Assembly (NCBI RefSeq): GCF_000308695.1
Contig: NZ_BAGG01000081.1
Coordinates: 1 to 64,000, forward strand
Source of the DNA: Nocardia takedensis NBRC 100417
GTDB lineage: Bacteria > Actinomycetota > Actinomycetes > Mycobacteriales > Mycobacteriaceae
Direction: 5' to 3'
Length of the DNA stretch: 64,000 bases
The notes beneath the pieces are model-generated. The model searched no databases. It was not told where the DNA came from and was given only the letters and a program-made list of their open reading frames with translations. Positions within the stretch are counted from its first letter, which is position 1, and each line of letters begins with the position of its first letter. This document shows, one piece after another, positions 31,676 through 40,914 of the stretch. A program made the position numbers and the translations under genes.

Positions 31676-32797
31676 GTGGCCCGGTTGCAGATCGAAGCGG
31701 TGTGCAAGCGTTTCGGCGGCACCGACGCCGTACGCGACGTCGACCTCGACATCGCCGACGGCGAATTCATGGTGCTGCTCGGCCCCAGCGGCTGCGGGAA
31801 ATCCACCCTGCTGCGCATGATCGCCGGACTCGAATCGCCCACCTCCGGCCGGATCCTGCTCGACGGCCGCGACATCACCGACGTCGCACCGCAGCAGCGT
31901 GATCTGGCGATGGTGTTCCAGAGCTACGCGCTCTACCCCCACCTGAGCGTGGCACGCAACATCGGCTTCCCGCTCAAGTCGCGGCGGGCGCCGCGCGCGA
32001 AGATCGCCGAGCGGGTCGCCGAGGTCGCGGGCACGCTGGCGCTGACGCCGCTGCTCGAACGCAAACCCGCCGCACTCTCGGGCGGCCAGCGGCAGCGAGT
32101 CGCGTTGGCGCGCGCCATGGTTCGCGATCCCGGTGCGTTCCTCATGGACGAGCCGCTGTCGAATCTGGACGCCCGCCTACGCAGCGCGACCCGCGCGGAA
32201 CTGATCGCGCTGCACCGCAGGCTCGGCTCGACCTTCCTCTACGTCACCCACGACCAGGTCGAGGCGATGACGATGGCGACCCGCATCGCCCTGCTCAACG
32301 ACGGACACGTCGAGCAGGTCGGCGCGCCGACCGAACTCTACGATCACCCGCGCTCGACCTTCGTCGCCGCGTTCCTCGGCGCACCGCCGATGAACCTGCT
32401 GCCCGCGACCGTCACCGCCCGCGACGGCCGGTTGTACGCGATCGCCGACGGCCTGGACGCCCCGCTGGGCATCGCCGACACCGCCGACGACACCGCCGTC
32501 ACCTTCGGCGTACGGCCCGAGCGCCTGCGCCTGAGCAGCGGCGCGGGCGTGCTGCGCGGACCGGTGACGATGGTCGAGAACCTGGGCGCCGAGGAGGTCG
32601 TGCACGTCACCGTCGGCGCCGCGCAGGTGTCCGCGCGCATCCCCCGCCCCGCCGCGGTCGCCGTCGGGCAGACCGTCGCCCTGGACCTCGACCCGGCCGA
32701 CATCCACCTGTTCCACGCCGAATCCGGACTCCGCCTGACATGGCAGGCCGACGAACCGGACCCGTTACCAGCGCGCACCGAACTCCCGGTCGCCTGA
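31676..32797 (+). CDS. ABC importer ATPase, MalK/UgpC family
   Basis: The 373-residue protein has Walker A GPSGCGKST, the signature ALSGGQRQRVALA, Walker B AFLMDEPLSNLDA and the H-loop YVTHDQVEAMTMA. A C-terminal OB-fold regulatory domain runs from about residue 240 (FVAAFLGAPPMNLLPATV, FGVRPERLRL). The GTG 31676 follows AAGGAGA. It is the first of five genes in one direction (31676-36888) that make a complete CUT1-type importer. Confidence 0.95.
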   Translation: MARLQIEAVCKRFGGTDAVRDVDLDIADGEFMVLLGPSGCGKSTLLRMIAGLESPTSGRILLDGRDITDVAPQQRDLAMVFQSYALYPHLSVARNIGFPLKSRRAPRAKIAERVAEVAGTLALTPLLERKPAALSGGQRQRVALARAMVRDPGAFLMDEPLSNLDARLRSATRAELIALHRRLGSTFLYVTHDQVEAMTMATRIALLNDGHVEQVGAPTELYDHPRSTFVAAFLGAPPMNLLPATVTARDGRLYAIADGLDAPLGIADTADDTAVTFGVRPERLRLSSGAGVLRGPVTMVENLGAEEVVHVTVGAAQVSARIPRPAAVAVGQTVALDLDPADIHLFHAESGLRLTWQADEPDPLPARTELPVA

Positions 32798-32837
32798 AGT
32801 CACCCCCGGTAGCACATCACAATCAGGAGCAACACCC

Positions 32838-34211
32838 GTGAAACGCACACTGGCCGCCATCTGCCTCGCGCTGAGCACCGCACTCGCGGCCAGCGCCTGT
32901 GGCGGACTCGGCAGTACCAGCAACGACTCCGCGGCGCCGACCGCGACCATCCCCGAACTCGGGGCCGACCAGAAGGTCTCGATCGTCTTCGAGTCCTACA
33001 ACTACGGCCTCGCGGGCGCGTGGACCGACACCTTCAACGCCCTCATCACCGAATTCCAGGCCAAGCACCCCAACATCACGGTGACGGCGCAGAAGCCGCA
33101 GGGCAACAGCCCGAACCCGGCCACCGACACCATCTCCAGCATCCAGAACCAGATGGTCGCGGGCACCCCGCCCGACGTCGCCCAGCTCGGCTTCAGCGAC
33201 CTGGACTTCACCATCAACCAGTTGCAGGCCAAGTCGCTGGACGCGCTCGTCGGCAAGGACGCGGTGCAGAAGAACTTCGACGGCGCCCAGCACGCCTTCG
33301 CCCCCAAGGCCCGCACCCTGGCCGACTGGAACGGCGCCACCTACGGCGTGCCGTTCGTGTTCTCCACCCCGGTCCTGTACTTCAACGCCTCGCTGTTCAC
33401 CGAGGCCGGCCTGGACCCCGCCAACCCGCCCAAGACCTGGCAGCAGGTCTCCGAGGCGGCCGCGGCGATCACCGCCAAGACCGGTAAGGGCGGCGTCTAC
33501 ATCGACTGCCTGACCAAGACCGCCAAGGACTGGTGCTTCCAGTCGATGGTCCGCTCCAACGGCGGACGCGTCATCTCCGAGGACCGCACTACCCTCACCT
33601 ACGCCGACCCGGCCGTGGTCGAGGTGACCAAGATGGCCCAGGACCTGGTGACCAGCGGCAGCATGCCCGCGTTGCAGCAGAAGCAGGGCTACGAGGCGTT
33701 CGGTCGCGGCGAGGTCGGCATGATCCTCGAGACCAGCGCCATCCAGGGCACCTTCGTCAAGGGCGCCGAAGGCAAGTGGGACCTGCGTTCGGCCCCGATG
33801 CCGACCTTCGGCAACAAGCCCGCGGTGCCGACCAACTCCGGCGCCTCGCTCTACATCCTTTCCAACGACCCGGCCAAGCAGCGCGCGTCGTGGGAGCTGA
33901 TCAAGTTCCTCACCAGTGAGGCGGCCTACGTCAAGATCTCCCAGGGCATCGGCTACCTGCCGCTGCGCACCGGTCTGCTGACCGACCCGAACGGCCTGCA
34001 GGAGTGGTCGCGCAAGAACCCGCTGCTCGAGCCGAACGTCGCCCAGCTGGCGAACATGGAACCCTGGATCTCCATGCCCGGCACCAACTACCTGCAGATC
34101 CGCGACGGCATGATGGACGCCGTCGAAGCGGTCGTCTTCCAGGGCAAGGACCCCAAGTCCACCCTGACCGCCGCGCAGGATCAGGGCCGCAAACTCCTCC
34201 CGGCCGCATGA
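32838..34211 (+). CDS. Extracellular solute-binding lipoprotein (UgpB/sugar type)
   Basis: The 457-residue lipoprotein has a signal with the lipobox at Cys21 (ALAASAC). The mature part is a family 1 solute-binding protein: VSIVFESYNYG, ITEFQAKHPNITVTAQ, NQMVAGTPPDVAQLGFSD, YGVPFVFSTPVLYFN and a C-terminal helix set. It hands the substrate to the two permeases. Similarity is greatest to glycerol-3-phosphate and oligosaccharide binders of the UgpB kind; the ligand cannot be read from sequence. It overlaps the phosphoesterase gene by 4 bases (ATGA). Confidence 0.94.
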   Translation: MKRTLAAICLALSTALAASACGGLGSTSNDSAAPTATIPELGADQKVSIVFESYNYGLAGAWTDTFNALITEFQAKHPNITVTAQKPQGNSPNPATDTISSIQNQMVAGTPPDVAQLGFSDLDFTINQLQAKSLDALVGKDAVQKNFDGAQHAFAPKARTLADWNGATYGVPFVFSTPVLYFNASLFTEAGLDPANPPKTWQQVSEAAAAITAKTGKGGVYIDCLTKTAKDWCFQSMVRSNGGRVISEDRTTLTYADPAVVEVTKMAQDLVTSGSMPALQQKQGYEAFGRGEVGMILETSAIQGTFVKGAEGKWDLRSAPMPTFGNKPAVPTNSGASLYILSNDPAKQRASWELIKFLTSEAAYVKISQGIGYLPLRTGLLTDPNGLQEWSRKNPLLEPNVAQLANMEPWISMPGTNYLQIRDGMMDAVEAVVFQGKDPKSTLTAAQDQGRKLLPAA

Positions 34212-35092
34212 GCGCGCGCGGCAACGGGTCGACCGTCGAGGACCACACGGCCCCGGTCACGGTCATCCAACTGACCGACACCCACCTACGGGCCGAAGGG
34301 GAGCTGGTGCACGGCGTGGTCGACACCCACGCCAACCTGCTCCGCGTCCTGGACAGACTCACCGATGCCGGACGGCGCGTCGACGCGATCGTGCTGTCCG
34401 GCGACCTGGCCGACAACGGCGCTCCCCGGGCCTATCAACGGTTACGGGAGGCGGTCGAACCCGTTGCCGCGACGCTCGGCGCACGCCTGGTCTACGTCAT
34501 GGGCAACCACGACGAACGCGTGGCGTTCGGCGCGGAACTGCTCGACCGCGAGGTCGATCCGACGACCACCCACGACAGCGTCGTCGAGGTCGCCGGACTG
34601 CGCATCGTCGCCCTGGACAGCACCATCCCGAATCACCACCACGGGCGGCTGCTGCCCGAACAGCTCACCTGGCTGGCCGAGCAGCTGCGCACACCCGCGC
34701 CGCGCGGCACCCTGCTGGTGCTGCACCACCCGCCCGCGCCGTCGCCGCTGCCCGGCCCGGACTTCCTGCGTCTGGAACAGCCGCGGGAACTGGCCGAGGT
34801 GATTCGCGGCACCGATGTCGGGCTGATCATCTGCGGGCACAACCATCTGACCGGGGCGGCGTCCCTGGCGGGCGTGCCCATCTGGCTCGGCCCCGCGCTG
34901 TCCTACCGGATCGACACCTTCGCTCCGGTCGGACGGCACCGCGGCTGGGCCGGGTTCGGCTTCACCCGCGTCGACGTGCTCGGCGAGTCCATGGTCGCCT
35001 CGGCCGTCGAGCTGACCACCGCCACGCAGGTCTACGACCGCCCCGAGCAAGAGGTCCTCGACCAGCTCGCGGCACTCGCCGAGCAGCGGTGA
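34208..35092 (+). CDS. Metallophosphoesterase, GpdQ/CpdA-like
   Basis: The 294-residue class III phosphodiesterase has all metal ligands: QLTDTHL (DxH), VLSGDLADNG (GDxxD), YVMGNHDERV (GNHD), LVLHHPPAPS (H) and IICGHNHLTGA (GHxH). Enzymes of this kind cleave cyclic nucleotides or glycerophosphodiesters. It has no signal peptide, so it acts in the cytoplasm. The start ATG 34208 overlaps the binding protein gene and 4 bases separate it from the permease. Being embedded between importer genes suggests that it hydrolyses the imported substrate, perhaps a glycerophosphodiester; this is inference. Confidence 0.92.
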   Translation: MSARGNGSTVEDHTAPVTVIQLTDTHLRAEGELVHGVVDTHANLLRVLDRLTDAGRRVDAIVLSGDLADNGAPRAYQRLREAVEPVAATLGARLVYVMGNHDERVAFGAELLDREVDPTTTHDSVVEVAGLRIVALDSTIPNHHHGRLLPEQLTWLAEQLRTPAPRGTLLVLHHPPAPSPLPGPDFLRLEQPRELAEVIRGTDVGLIICGHNHLTGAASLAGVPIWLGPALSYRIDTFAPVGRHRGWAGFGFTRVDVLGESMVASAVELTTATQVYDRPEQEVLDQLAALAEQR

Positions 35093-35096
35093 TCCG

Positions 35097-36086
35097 ATGT
35101 TCGTCCTCGCGTACCCGTCCGCGCCGGTAGACCTCGAGGTCGAACCGGCGGCGGACGGGGACCGCCCGTTGCCCGCGGCGCGGCCCGCCTCCGCCCGACG
35201 GCGGTCGCTGCTGCGCCGCGGACTGCGCGGACTGGTCCCCTACCTGTATCTCGCGCCCGCGCTGGCGATGTTGGTCATCTGGACCTACCGCCCGCTGGTC
35301 CAAGCCTTCGAACTCTCCACCTATTCGTGGAATCTGCTGCCGAGCCAGCCGATGAAACCGGTGGGCACCGCGAACTTCGAACGGCTGCTGGAACTTCCCG
35401 CGTTCTGGGATTCCCTGTCACGCACCGCCGTGCTGATCCTGGGCCTGCTCCCGTTCACCGTCGTGCTGCCGGTCGCGCTGGCGCTGGCCGGCCGTCGGGT
35501 CAGCCCCCGCGCCCGCACGATCTACCAGGCGTTCATCTTCACGCCCTTCCTCGTCGCGGGCGTCGCGGCGGCCGCGGTCTGGCGCTGGCTGCTGCATCCC
35601 GGCGGCGGCGTGGTCGGCCGACTGCTCGGCTCGGACCGCAACTGGGTCTACGACGTCGACACCGCCCAAGGCGTCATCATCGTCATCACCGGCTGGCAGT
35701 TGCTCGGCTTCGCGGTGCTGGTGGTGTGGGCCGGACTGGCGGGCATCAGCCCCGACTACGACGAGGCGGCCCGCGTCGACGGCGCCTCCCCCGGCCAGAT
35801 CCGGCGCTGGATCACCATGCCGCTGCTCTCGCCCACCCTGCTGTTCCTGGTGCTGACCACGGTCCTGCTCACCCCCACCCTGACCTTCCCGCTCATCGAC
35901 TCGATGACCCAGGGCGGGCCCGCGCAGGCCACCACGAACATCTACTACCTGCTGTGGGACTACGCCTTCCACAGCTTCGACGCCGGCCTCAGCGCCGCCG
36001 CCGGAGTCCTGCTGTTCGTCGGATTCGGCATCCTCGCGGGCGCACTGGTGTGGCTGTCGGAAAGGTTGTCCTTCCATGATGATTGA
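35097..36086 (+). CDS. ABC importer permease, MalF/UgpA type
   Basis: The 329-residue membrane protein has about six helices after an Arg-rich 45-residue start. The cytoplasmic EAA loop that meets the ATPase is YDEAARVDGASPGQIRRWITMP. The ATG lies 4 bases after the phosphoesterase stop. The end overlaps the second permease gene by 11 bases. Confidence 0.94.
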   Translation: MFVLAYPSAPVDLEVEPAADGDRPLPAARPASARRRSLLRRGLRGLVPYLYLAPALAMLVIWTYRPLVQAFELSTYSWNLLPSQPMKPVGTANFERLLELPAFWDSLSRTAVLILGLLPFTVVLPVALALAGRRVSPRARTIYQAFIFTPFLVAGVAAAAVWRWLLHPGGGVVGRLLGSDRNWVYDVDTAQGVIIVITGWQLLGFAVLVVWAGLAGISPDYDEAARVDGASPGQIRRWITMPLLSPTLLFLVLTTVLLTPTLTFPLIDSMTQGGPAQATTNIYYLLWDYAFHSFDAGLSAAAGVLLFVGFGILAGALVWLSERLSFHDD

Positions 36087-36888
36087 GCGATTGCGCGGCC
36101 TGGCCAGTCACGCGCTGCTCGCGGTGACCGCGCTGGTGTGCGTGTTCCCGATCTACTGGCTGTTCGCCACCTCGCTGCGCAGGCCCGGCGACGTCATGTC
36201 CCTCTCGCCGTTCCCCTGGCCGATGTCGGTGGACAACTACACCGACGCCGCGCACAAGGTCGACGTCACCGGCTTGATCCTGAACACCTTCGCGGTGGCC
36301 TCGTTCGCCGCGATCGCCCAGTTGCTCATCGCGCTGTTCGCCTCCTACGCCTTCGTGATGTACACCTTCCCGTTGCAGCGCCTGCTCTACCTGGCCTTCG
36401 TCGGGATCTGGCTGGTGCCCTTCCAGGTGACGATGCTGCCGAACTACGTGCTGCTCAACCAACTCGGCCTGATCGACACCCTGATCGGCACCGTCCTGCC
36501 GACACTGTGCTCGGCGCTGGGCGTGCTGCTGCTGCGCCAGCACATGGCCGCCTTCCCGAAGGAACTGGTCGCCGCCGCCAAGATCGACGGCCGTTCGTCG
36601 TGGTCGATCCTGTGGACGGTGGTGGTGCCGAACCTGCGGCCCGCACTGGCCGCGCTGGCGATCCTGCTGTTCATCAACGCCTGGAACGAGTACTTCTGGC
36701 CCGCTGTGGTGATGCGCCGCTCCAACGGCGTCCTGCAACTGGGACTACGCAGCTTCATGGGCACCGAAGGCGACGACTGGGGTCCGATGATGGCATTGGC
36801 CGGTCTGGCCTGCCTGCCCGTGCTGGTGCTCTACCTGCTGCTGCAGCGGCACGTGGTCAACGCGTTCGTCCGCTCCGGCCTGAAGTGA
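36076..36888 (+). CDS. ABC importer permease, MalG/UgpE type
   Basis: This 270-residue protein has six hydrophobic helices. The EAA loop reads LVAAAKIDGRSSWSILWTVVVP, and WNEYFWPAVV before the last helix is typical of the CUT1 group. It pairs with the permease upstream. Its stop directly abuts the stop of the convergent LysR gene. It is the last gene of the importer operon. Confidence 0.94.
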   Translation: MMIERLRGLASHALLAVTALVCVFPIYWLFATSLRRPGDVMSLSPFPWPMSVDNYTDAAHKVDVTGLILNTFAVASFAAIAQLLIALFASYAFVMYTFPLQRLLYLAFVGIWLVPFQVTMLPNYVLLNQLGLIDTLIGTVLPTLCSALGVLLLRQHMAAFPKELVAAAKIDGRSSWSILWTVVVPNLRPALAALAILLFINAWNEYFWPAVVMRRSNGVLQLGLRSFMGTEGDDWGPMMALAGLACLPVLVLYLLLQRHVVNAFVRSGLK

Positions 36889-37818
36889 TCACACCGGGAC
36901 CGCGCGCTCCTCGGCCGCGTCGTCGCGCACCGCGGCGACGCAGTCGAGGAACAACTCCACCGCGGGATTGGGCTCCTCGGCCCGCCACACCGCGAACAGG
37001 TCCAGCGTCGGCACCGGGTCGAGCAGTTTCACCGCCACCGCGGCGCTGTCCGGACCGCCCATCTGCATCGACTGCGCCCGCGGCAGCGAGGCGAACCCGA
37101 CGAAAGGACGCACCGACACCATGTGCATCGTCGCGCCGGGATCATCGGCGGTCTGCGCCACGTCCAGGCTGATCCGATTGTCGGCGGCGGCGCGGAAGAT
37201 CGAGTCGTACATGGCCGGACACTGCTCGCGGGCGAACAGCACGCAGCGCTGTTCGGCCAGTTCCGCGAACCGCACCCCCGAACGGCCCGCCCACCGGTGC
37301 GAGCGCCCCACCACCGCGACCAGCGGGATACGGTTCAACAGGCGGCGGTGCCGGAACTCGGCGGTGGTCGGATGCCCGTAGACCAGCGCGATGTCCAAGG
37401 TCCCCGCACGCAGGGCCGCCAACTGCGGCCCGGTGCGCTTCTCCCACATCGAGATCACCACGTCCGGGTGCTCGTCGGCCATCCTGGTCAGCGCCTCGGG
37501 CAGCACATGTCTGCTGGCGGGCAGGTTGTAGCCGACGCTCAGCGAGCCGGAACGGCCCGCCGCCGCGGCTTTGGCGACTTCGGCGGCGCGGTCCATCTGG
37601 GCCACGATCAGCCGGGCCTGCCCCTCGAATTCCCGTCCCGCCGCCGTCAACCGCACTTCGTGCGAATTGCGCGACACCAGTTGCACATCCAACGAGCGCT
37701 CCAGTTTCTGGAGTTGCGCACTCAGACTGGGCTGGGTGAGATGTAGTCGCTGCGCCGCGCGACCGAAATGCAATTCCTCCGCGAGTGCGAGGAACGAAAC
37801 AATATGCCGGAGCTCCAT
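36889..37818 (-). CDS. LysR-family transcriptional regulator
   Basis: The 309-residue regulator has an N-terminal winged helix-turn-helix (residues 1-60, FLALAEELHFGRAAQRLHLTQPSLSAQLQKLE) and a periplasmic-binding-like effector domain (about 90-300, SLSVGYNLPASRHVLPEAL). It is convergent with the importer operon and reads toward it. LysR regulators usually act on a divergent neighbour; here the neighbour behind it is secG, so its target is not obvious. ATG 37818 follows GGAAGGAGTC. Confidence 0.92.
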   Translation of the reverse strand: MELRHIVSFLALAEELHFGRAAQRLHLTQPSLSAQLQKLERSLDVQLVSRNSHEVRLTAAGREFEGQARLIVAQMDRAAEVAKAAAAGRSGSLSVGYNLPASRHVLPEALTRMADEHPDVVISMWEKRTGPQLAALRAGTLDIALVYGHPTTAEFRHRRLLNRIPLVAVVGRSHRWAGRSGVRFAELAEQRCVLFAREQCPAMYDSIFRAAADNRISLDVAQTADDPGATMHMVSVRPFVGFASLPRAQSMQMGGPDSAAVAVKLLDPVPTLDLFAVWRAEEPNPAVELFLDCVAAVRDDAAEERAVPV

Positions 37819-37922
37819 ACCGACTCCTTCCCGTGCTCGCCACCGTAATGCCGCCGAGTAACCGGGAATGAATCTGCCGGTAACGGCCGAGACCCTTCAG
37901 GTGGCCGACCGGTTGCCGGTAA

Positions 37923-38156
37923 TCAGGAGAACTTGATCTCCAGGCCGATTCCGAGAATGGCGATGAGCCACACCACACCCGTGAAGACCGTCACGCGGTC
38001 GAGGTTCTTCTCCACGACGGTGGAACCCGAAAGGCTCGACTGCACGCCGCCGCCGAAAAGGCTGGACAGGCCTCCGCCCTTGGCGCGGTGCAGCAGCACC
38101 AGCAGCACCAGCAGCAGGCTGGTGATGATCAGGAGGATATCCAGGAACATCCGCAT
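37923..38156 (-). CDS. secG: Protein-export membrane protein SecG
   Basis: The 77-residue SecG has two hydrophobic helices and the conserved loop between them (LHRAKGGGLSSLFGGG). It assists SecYE in export. The place near tpiA-pgk-gap matches Rv1440, but here two extra genes (an exporter and a lipoprotein) separate it from tpiA. Confidence 0.95.
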   Translation of the reverse strand: MRMFLDILLIITSLLLVLLVLLHRAKGGGLSSLFGGGVQSSLSGSTVVEKNLDRVTVFTGVVWLIAILGIGLEIKFS

Positions 38157-38214
38157 GGGCTCAGTCTATGGGTGCCCTCGACCTGCTCGCACACCGCCCC
38201 CGCCCGTTTTTTCC

Positions 38215-39837
38215 TCAACGCGCCGGTCGGCCCGCGGGTCGGCCCGGCTGCACGGCGACCAGGTGGGTCACCCGGTCCTCGCCGGTGGTGAATCGGGACA
38301 CGTCCTGCTCGCGCAACCGGTCCTGCGCGGTCAGGCGCACCTGGTGCTGGTGCATGTGCTCGGCCCAGGACCGCACCACGAACGCCTCCACATAGCGGTC
38401 GTGACTGCCGACGTCGCGGTAGAGCCGCCACTCCATCGCCCCGGTCCGCTGGCGGGAACGGCCGACGAAGACCATCGCCGCCAAGAAGTCCTCGGTGTGC
38501 TCGGCGGGCACGTCGTAGGTCCGCAGCACCAGCACCGGACCGTCCAAGGGATCGGGTTCGACCACCAACTGCGGTTCCGGCCAGAACGCCGACGGGGTGA
38601 GGTCCAGTTCCTCGGCGTTGTGCCGGATCGGCAGCCAGATCGTGCTCACCGCGCACACGGCCAGCAGTCCGGCGGCGATCAGCAGCGCCGAGACCGTGCC
38701 CACCGCGCCCGCCACCAGACCCCACACCAACGAGCCGACGGCCTGACCGCCCATGAACACCAGCATGTACACCGACAGCCCGCGCGCCCGCACCCACGCG
38801 GGCAGCAGCAACTGCATGGTCGAGTTCATCGTCGACATCGCCAACAGCCAGGCCAGGCCCGCGCCGACCAGCAGCACCAGCACCACCGGCAGCGAGCGCA
38901 GCAGCACCGCGCCCGCACTGGCCGCCCCGAACAGGACCGCGGCGGCGGTCAGACGCTGGGTGGGCGTCAGGACCGTGCGGATGCGCGCCAGCAGCAGCGC
39001 GCCCAGGACCGCGCCGACGCCGAGCGCGCCGAGCATGACGCCGTAACCGGAGGACGACAGGTTCAACCGGTCGCGGGCGATCACCGGCAGCAGCGCCCAC
39101 AGCGCGCTGGCCGGTGCGATGAACAGGATCGAACGCAGCAGCACCCGCCGGATCGCGGGCGCGGCGCGGATGAACCGGGTGCCCGCCTGCAACGCCGCCA
39201 ACGGTCGCTCACTGGGCAGGACCCGGTCGGTGGGCGGGCGCTTCCAGAACAGCAGCACCGCGACGATGCCGCCGAAGGACACCGCGTTCAGCGCGAACAC
39301 CAGCGTCGGACCCGACAGCGACACCAGCACGCCCGCCAGCGCGGGGCCCACGGCCCGGCCGATGTTGATGTTCATCGAGCCCAGCGCGGCGGCCGAGGGG
39401 ATCTGCGCGCGCGGGACCAATTCCGGCTGGATGGCCTGCCAGGCGGGCGCGGTCAGCGCTTGACCGCAGCCCAGCAGGAACAGCAGCGTCAACAGCACCG
39501 CCGGGGTGGTGTTGCCGGTCGCCGTGAACACCGCCAGGACCGTGGCCAGCACGGCCATCGTCGTCTGCGCCGAGAGCAGCAGCCTGCGCCGGTCCACCAG
39601 ATCCGCGAGCACCCCCGACGGAATCGACAGCAACATCACCGGCAGGGTGATCGCCGTCTGGACCAGCGATACCAGCGTCGCCGCGTTCGGTTCGTCCACC
39701 AGGATCCACTGCGCGCCGACGGTCTGCATCCAGGTCCCCATGTTGGAGACCAGTTGCGCGATCCACAGGGCCCGATAGATCGGCGAGCGCAACGGCGTCC
39801 AGGTCGACAACGGGGTCGTCGCGTCGGCTGTGGTCAC
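38215..39837 (-). CDS. MFS exporter (MFS_3/enterobactin-exporter type) with ABM-like C-terminal domain
   Basis: The 540-residue protein starts at GTG 39837. A 12-helix transporter (about residues 12-410) has motif A-like SGVLADLVDRRRLLL and WQAIQPELVPRAQ, as in the MFS_3 family. From about 430 the tail is a soluble dimeric alpha/beta-barrel-like domain (VLVLRTYDVPAEHTEDFLAAM, GAMEWRLYRDVGSHDRYVEAFVV) of the ABM kind. A -10 box (TATGCT) lies 7 nt before the GTG. An ATG four codons earlier lies inside that box and is not used. The substrate is unknown. Confidence 0.88.
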   Translation of the reverse strand: MTTADATTPLSTWTPLRSPIYRALWIAQLVSNMGTWMQTVGAQWILVDEPNAATLVSLVQTAITLPVMLLSIPSGVLADLVDRRRLLLSAQTTMAVLATVLAVFTATGNTTPAVLLTLLFLLGCGQALTAPAWQAIQPELVPRAQIPSAAALGSMNINIGRAVGPALAGVLVSLSGPTLVFALNAVSFGGIVAVLLFWKRPPTDRVLPSERPLAALQAGTRFIRAAPAIRRVLLRSILFIAPASALWALLPVIARDRLNLSSSGYGVMLGALGVGAVLGALLLARIRTVLTPTQRLTAAAVLFGAASAGAVLLRSLPVVLVLLVGAGLAWLLAMSTMNSTMQLLLPAWVRARGLSVYMLVFMGGQAVGSLVWGLVAGAVGTVSALLIAAGLLAVCAVSTIWLPIRHNAEELDLTPSAFWPEPQLVVEPDPLDGPVLVLRTYDVPAEHTEDFLAAMVFVGRSRQRTGAMEWRLYRDVGSHDRYVEAFVVRSWAEHMHQHQVRLTAQDRLREQDVSRFTTGEDRVTHLVAVQPGRPAGRPAR

Positions 39838-39844
39838 TCGATCG

Positions 39845-39850
39845 AGCATA
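39845..39850 (-). promoter_or_regulatory. -10 box of the leaderless MFS exporter
   Basis: TATGCT on the minus strand lies 7 nt before GTG 39837. The divergent lipoprotein's -10 box is only 39 bases away. Confidence 0.6.
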
Positions 39851-39889
39851 ATCCCCGGTCACCACGGGTCCGACCATCCGGGGCGTGAG

Positions 39890-39895
39890 TACCAT
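39890..39895 (+). promoter_or_regulatory. -10 box of the leaderless META lipoprotein
   Basis: TACCAT lies 7 nt before ATG 39903. No ribosome site is present. Confidence 0.6.
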
Positions 39896-39902
39896 CGCAC
39901 CC

Positions 39903-40748
39903 ATGACGGCACTGCTGGCACGTCTCGCACCGCTGCTCCTGGCGTCCGCGCTCGTCGCGGGCTGCTCCGACACCGAATCCACCGCGGAACCCAGCACCAC
40001 CCCCACCCCGACGCAATCGACGACCGCCGCCCCCACCACCACCGCACCCCCGGCGTCCGACACGCCCATGGGCCACTCCTACGTCTCCACCTCGGTCGAA
40101 GGCGACCCCATCCCCGGGGACGGACAGCTGACCCTCGTCTTCGCCGCCGACCAACTCAGCGCCAACGCGGGCTGCAACACCTTCGCCGGCTCCGTGACCT
40201 TCGACGACGGCGTCCTGCGCACCGGTCAGCTCTCGGCCACCCTGATGAGCTGCCCGCCGCCGCAGGGCGACGCGGACGGGTGGGTCGAGGGCCTGCTCAG
40301 CGCCTCCCCGGCCTGGCGGCTGGACGGCAGCACGCTGACGCTGCGCACCGCCGACCGCACCGTCACTCTGTCCGACAAGAACGCCGGCGAGGCGAAGAAA
40401 CCGCTGAAGGGCACCGAGTGGGTCGTCACCGGCTACAGCACCGCCGACGCCTTCACCACCTCCCAAGCCCTCACCGACGCGCGCCCCACCCTGACCATCG
40501 CCGAGGACGGCGCGGTCACCGGCACGACGGGGTGCAACCGCATCACCGGCGGGGCCGAGGTCGACCCGTCCGGATCGCCGATCACCTTCCGGGTCGCCAC
40601 GACCCGGATGGCCTGCGCGCCCGAGGTCATGGAGGTCGAGAACGCCGTCCTGCGCACCCTCGACGGCACGGCCACCGCCACCCTGGAGGGTGACACCCTC
40701 GTCCTGCGCAACGCCAACGGCAGCGGACTCACCTTGCGCGCCGCCTAG
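39903..40748 (+). CDS. Lipoprotein with two META (HslJ-like) domains
   Basis: The 281-residue lipoprotein has a lipobox ending at Cys21 (ALVAGC) and a Thr/Pro-rich stalk (about 22-60). Two META domains follow. The first (about 62-165) has NAGCNTFAGSVTF and LMSCPP; the second (about 175-280) has GTTGCNRITGGAEV and TRMACAP. Each domain keeps the Cys pair and the GCN motif. META domains occur in HslJ, a heat-shock protein linked to novobiocin resistance, and in many lipoproteins of unknown role. ATG 39903 is supported by the -10 box; an ATG 18 bases upstream lies before it. Confidence 0.88.
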   Translation: MTALLARLAPLLLASALVAGCSDTESTAEPSTTPTPTQSTTAAPTTTAPPASDTPMGHSYVSTSVEGDPIPGDGQLTLVFAADQLSANAGCNTFAGSVTFDDGVLRTGQLSATLMSCPPPQGDADGWVEGLLSASPAWRLDGSTLTLRTADRTVTLSDKNAGEAKKPLKGTEWVVTGYSTADAFTTSQALTDARPTLTIAEDGAVTGTTGCNRITGGAEVDPSGSPITFRVATTRMACAPEVMEVENAVLRTLDGTATATLEGDTLVLRNANGSGLTLRAA

Positions 40749-40782
40749 TTTCGTTCCCCGAACGACAGCGTTCCCGGAGACG

Positions 40783-40820
40783 GCGAAGGCCCGCGGATCC
40801 TACGATCCGCGGGCCTTCGC
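40783..40820. terminator. Bidirectional terminator between the lipoprotein gene and tpiA
   Basis: A perfect 17-bp stem (40783-40799 and 40804-40820) has a CTAC loop. It lies between two converging genes and can serve both. Confidence 0.85.
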
Positions 40821-40914
40821 ACGCTGTTGTCGCCCGATCCGGGCGGCGGTCACCATTCGCCTGAGCGAGCGGCGGCACCATCGCCCGATCAGGGCTGCGG
40901 CACCGGTTCCCCGA

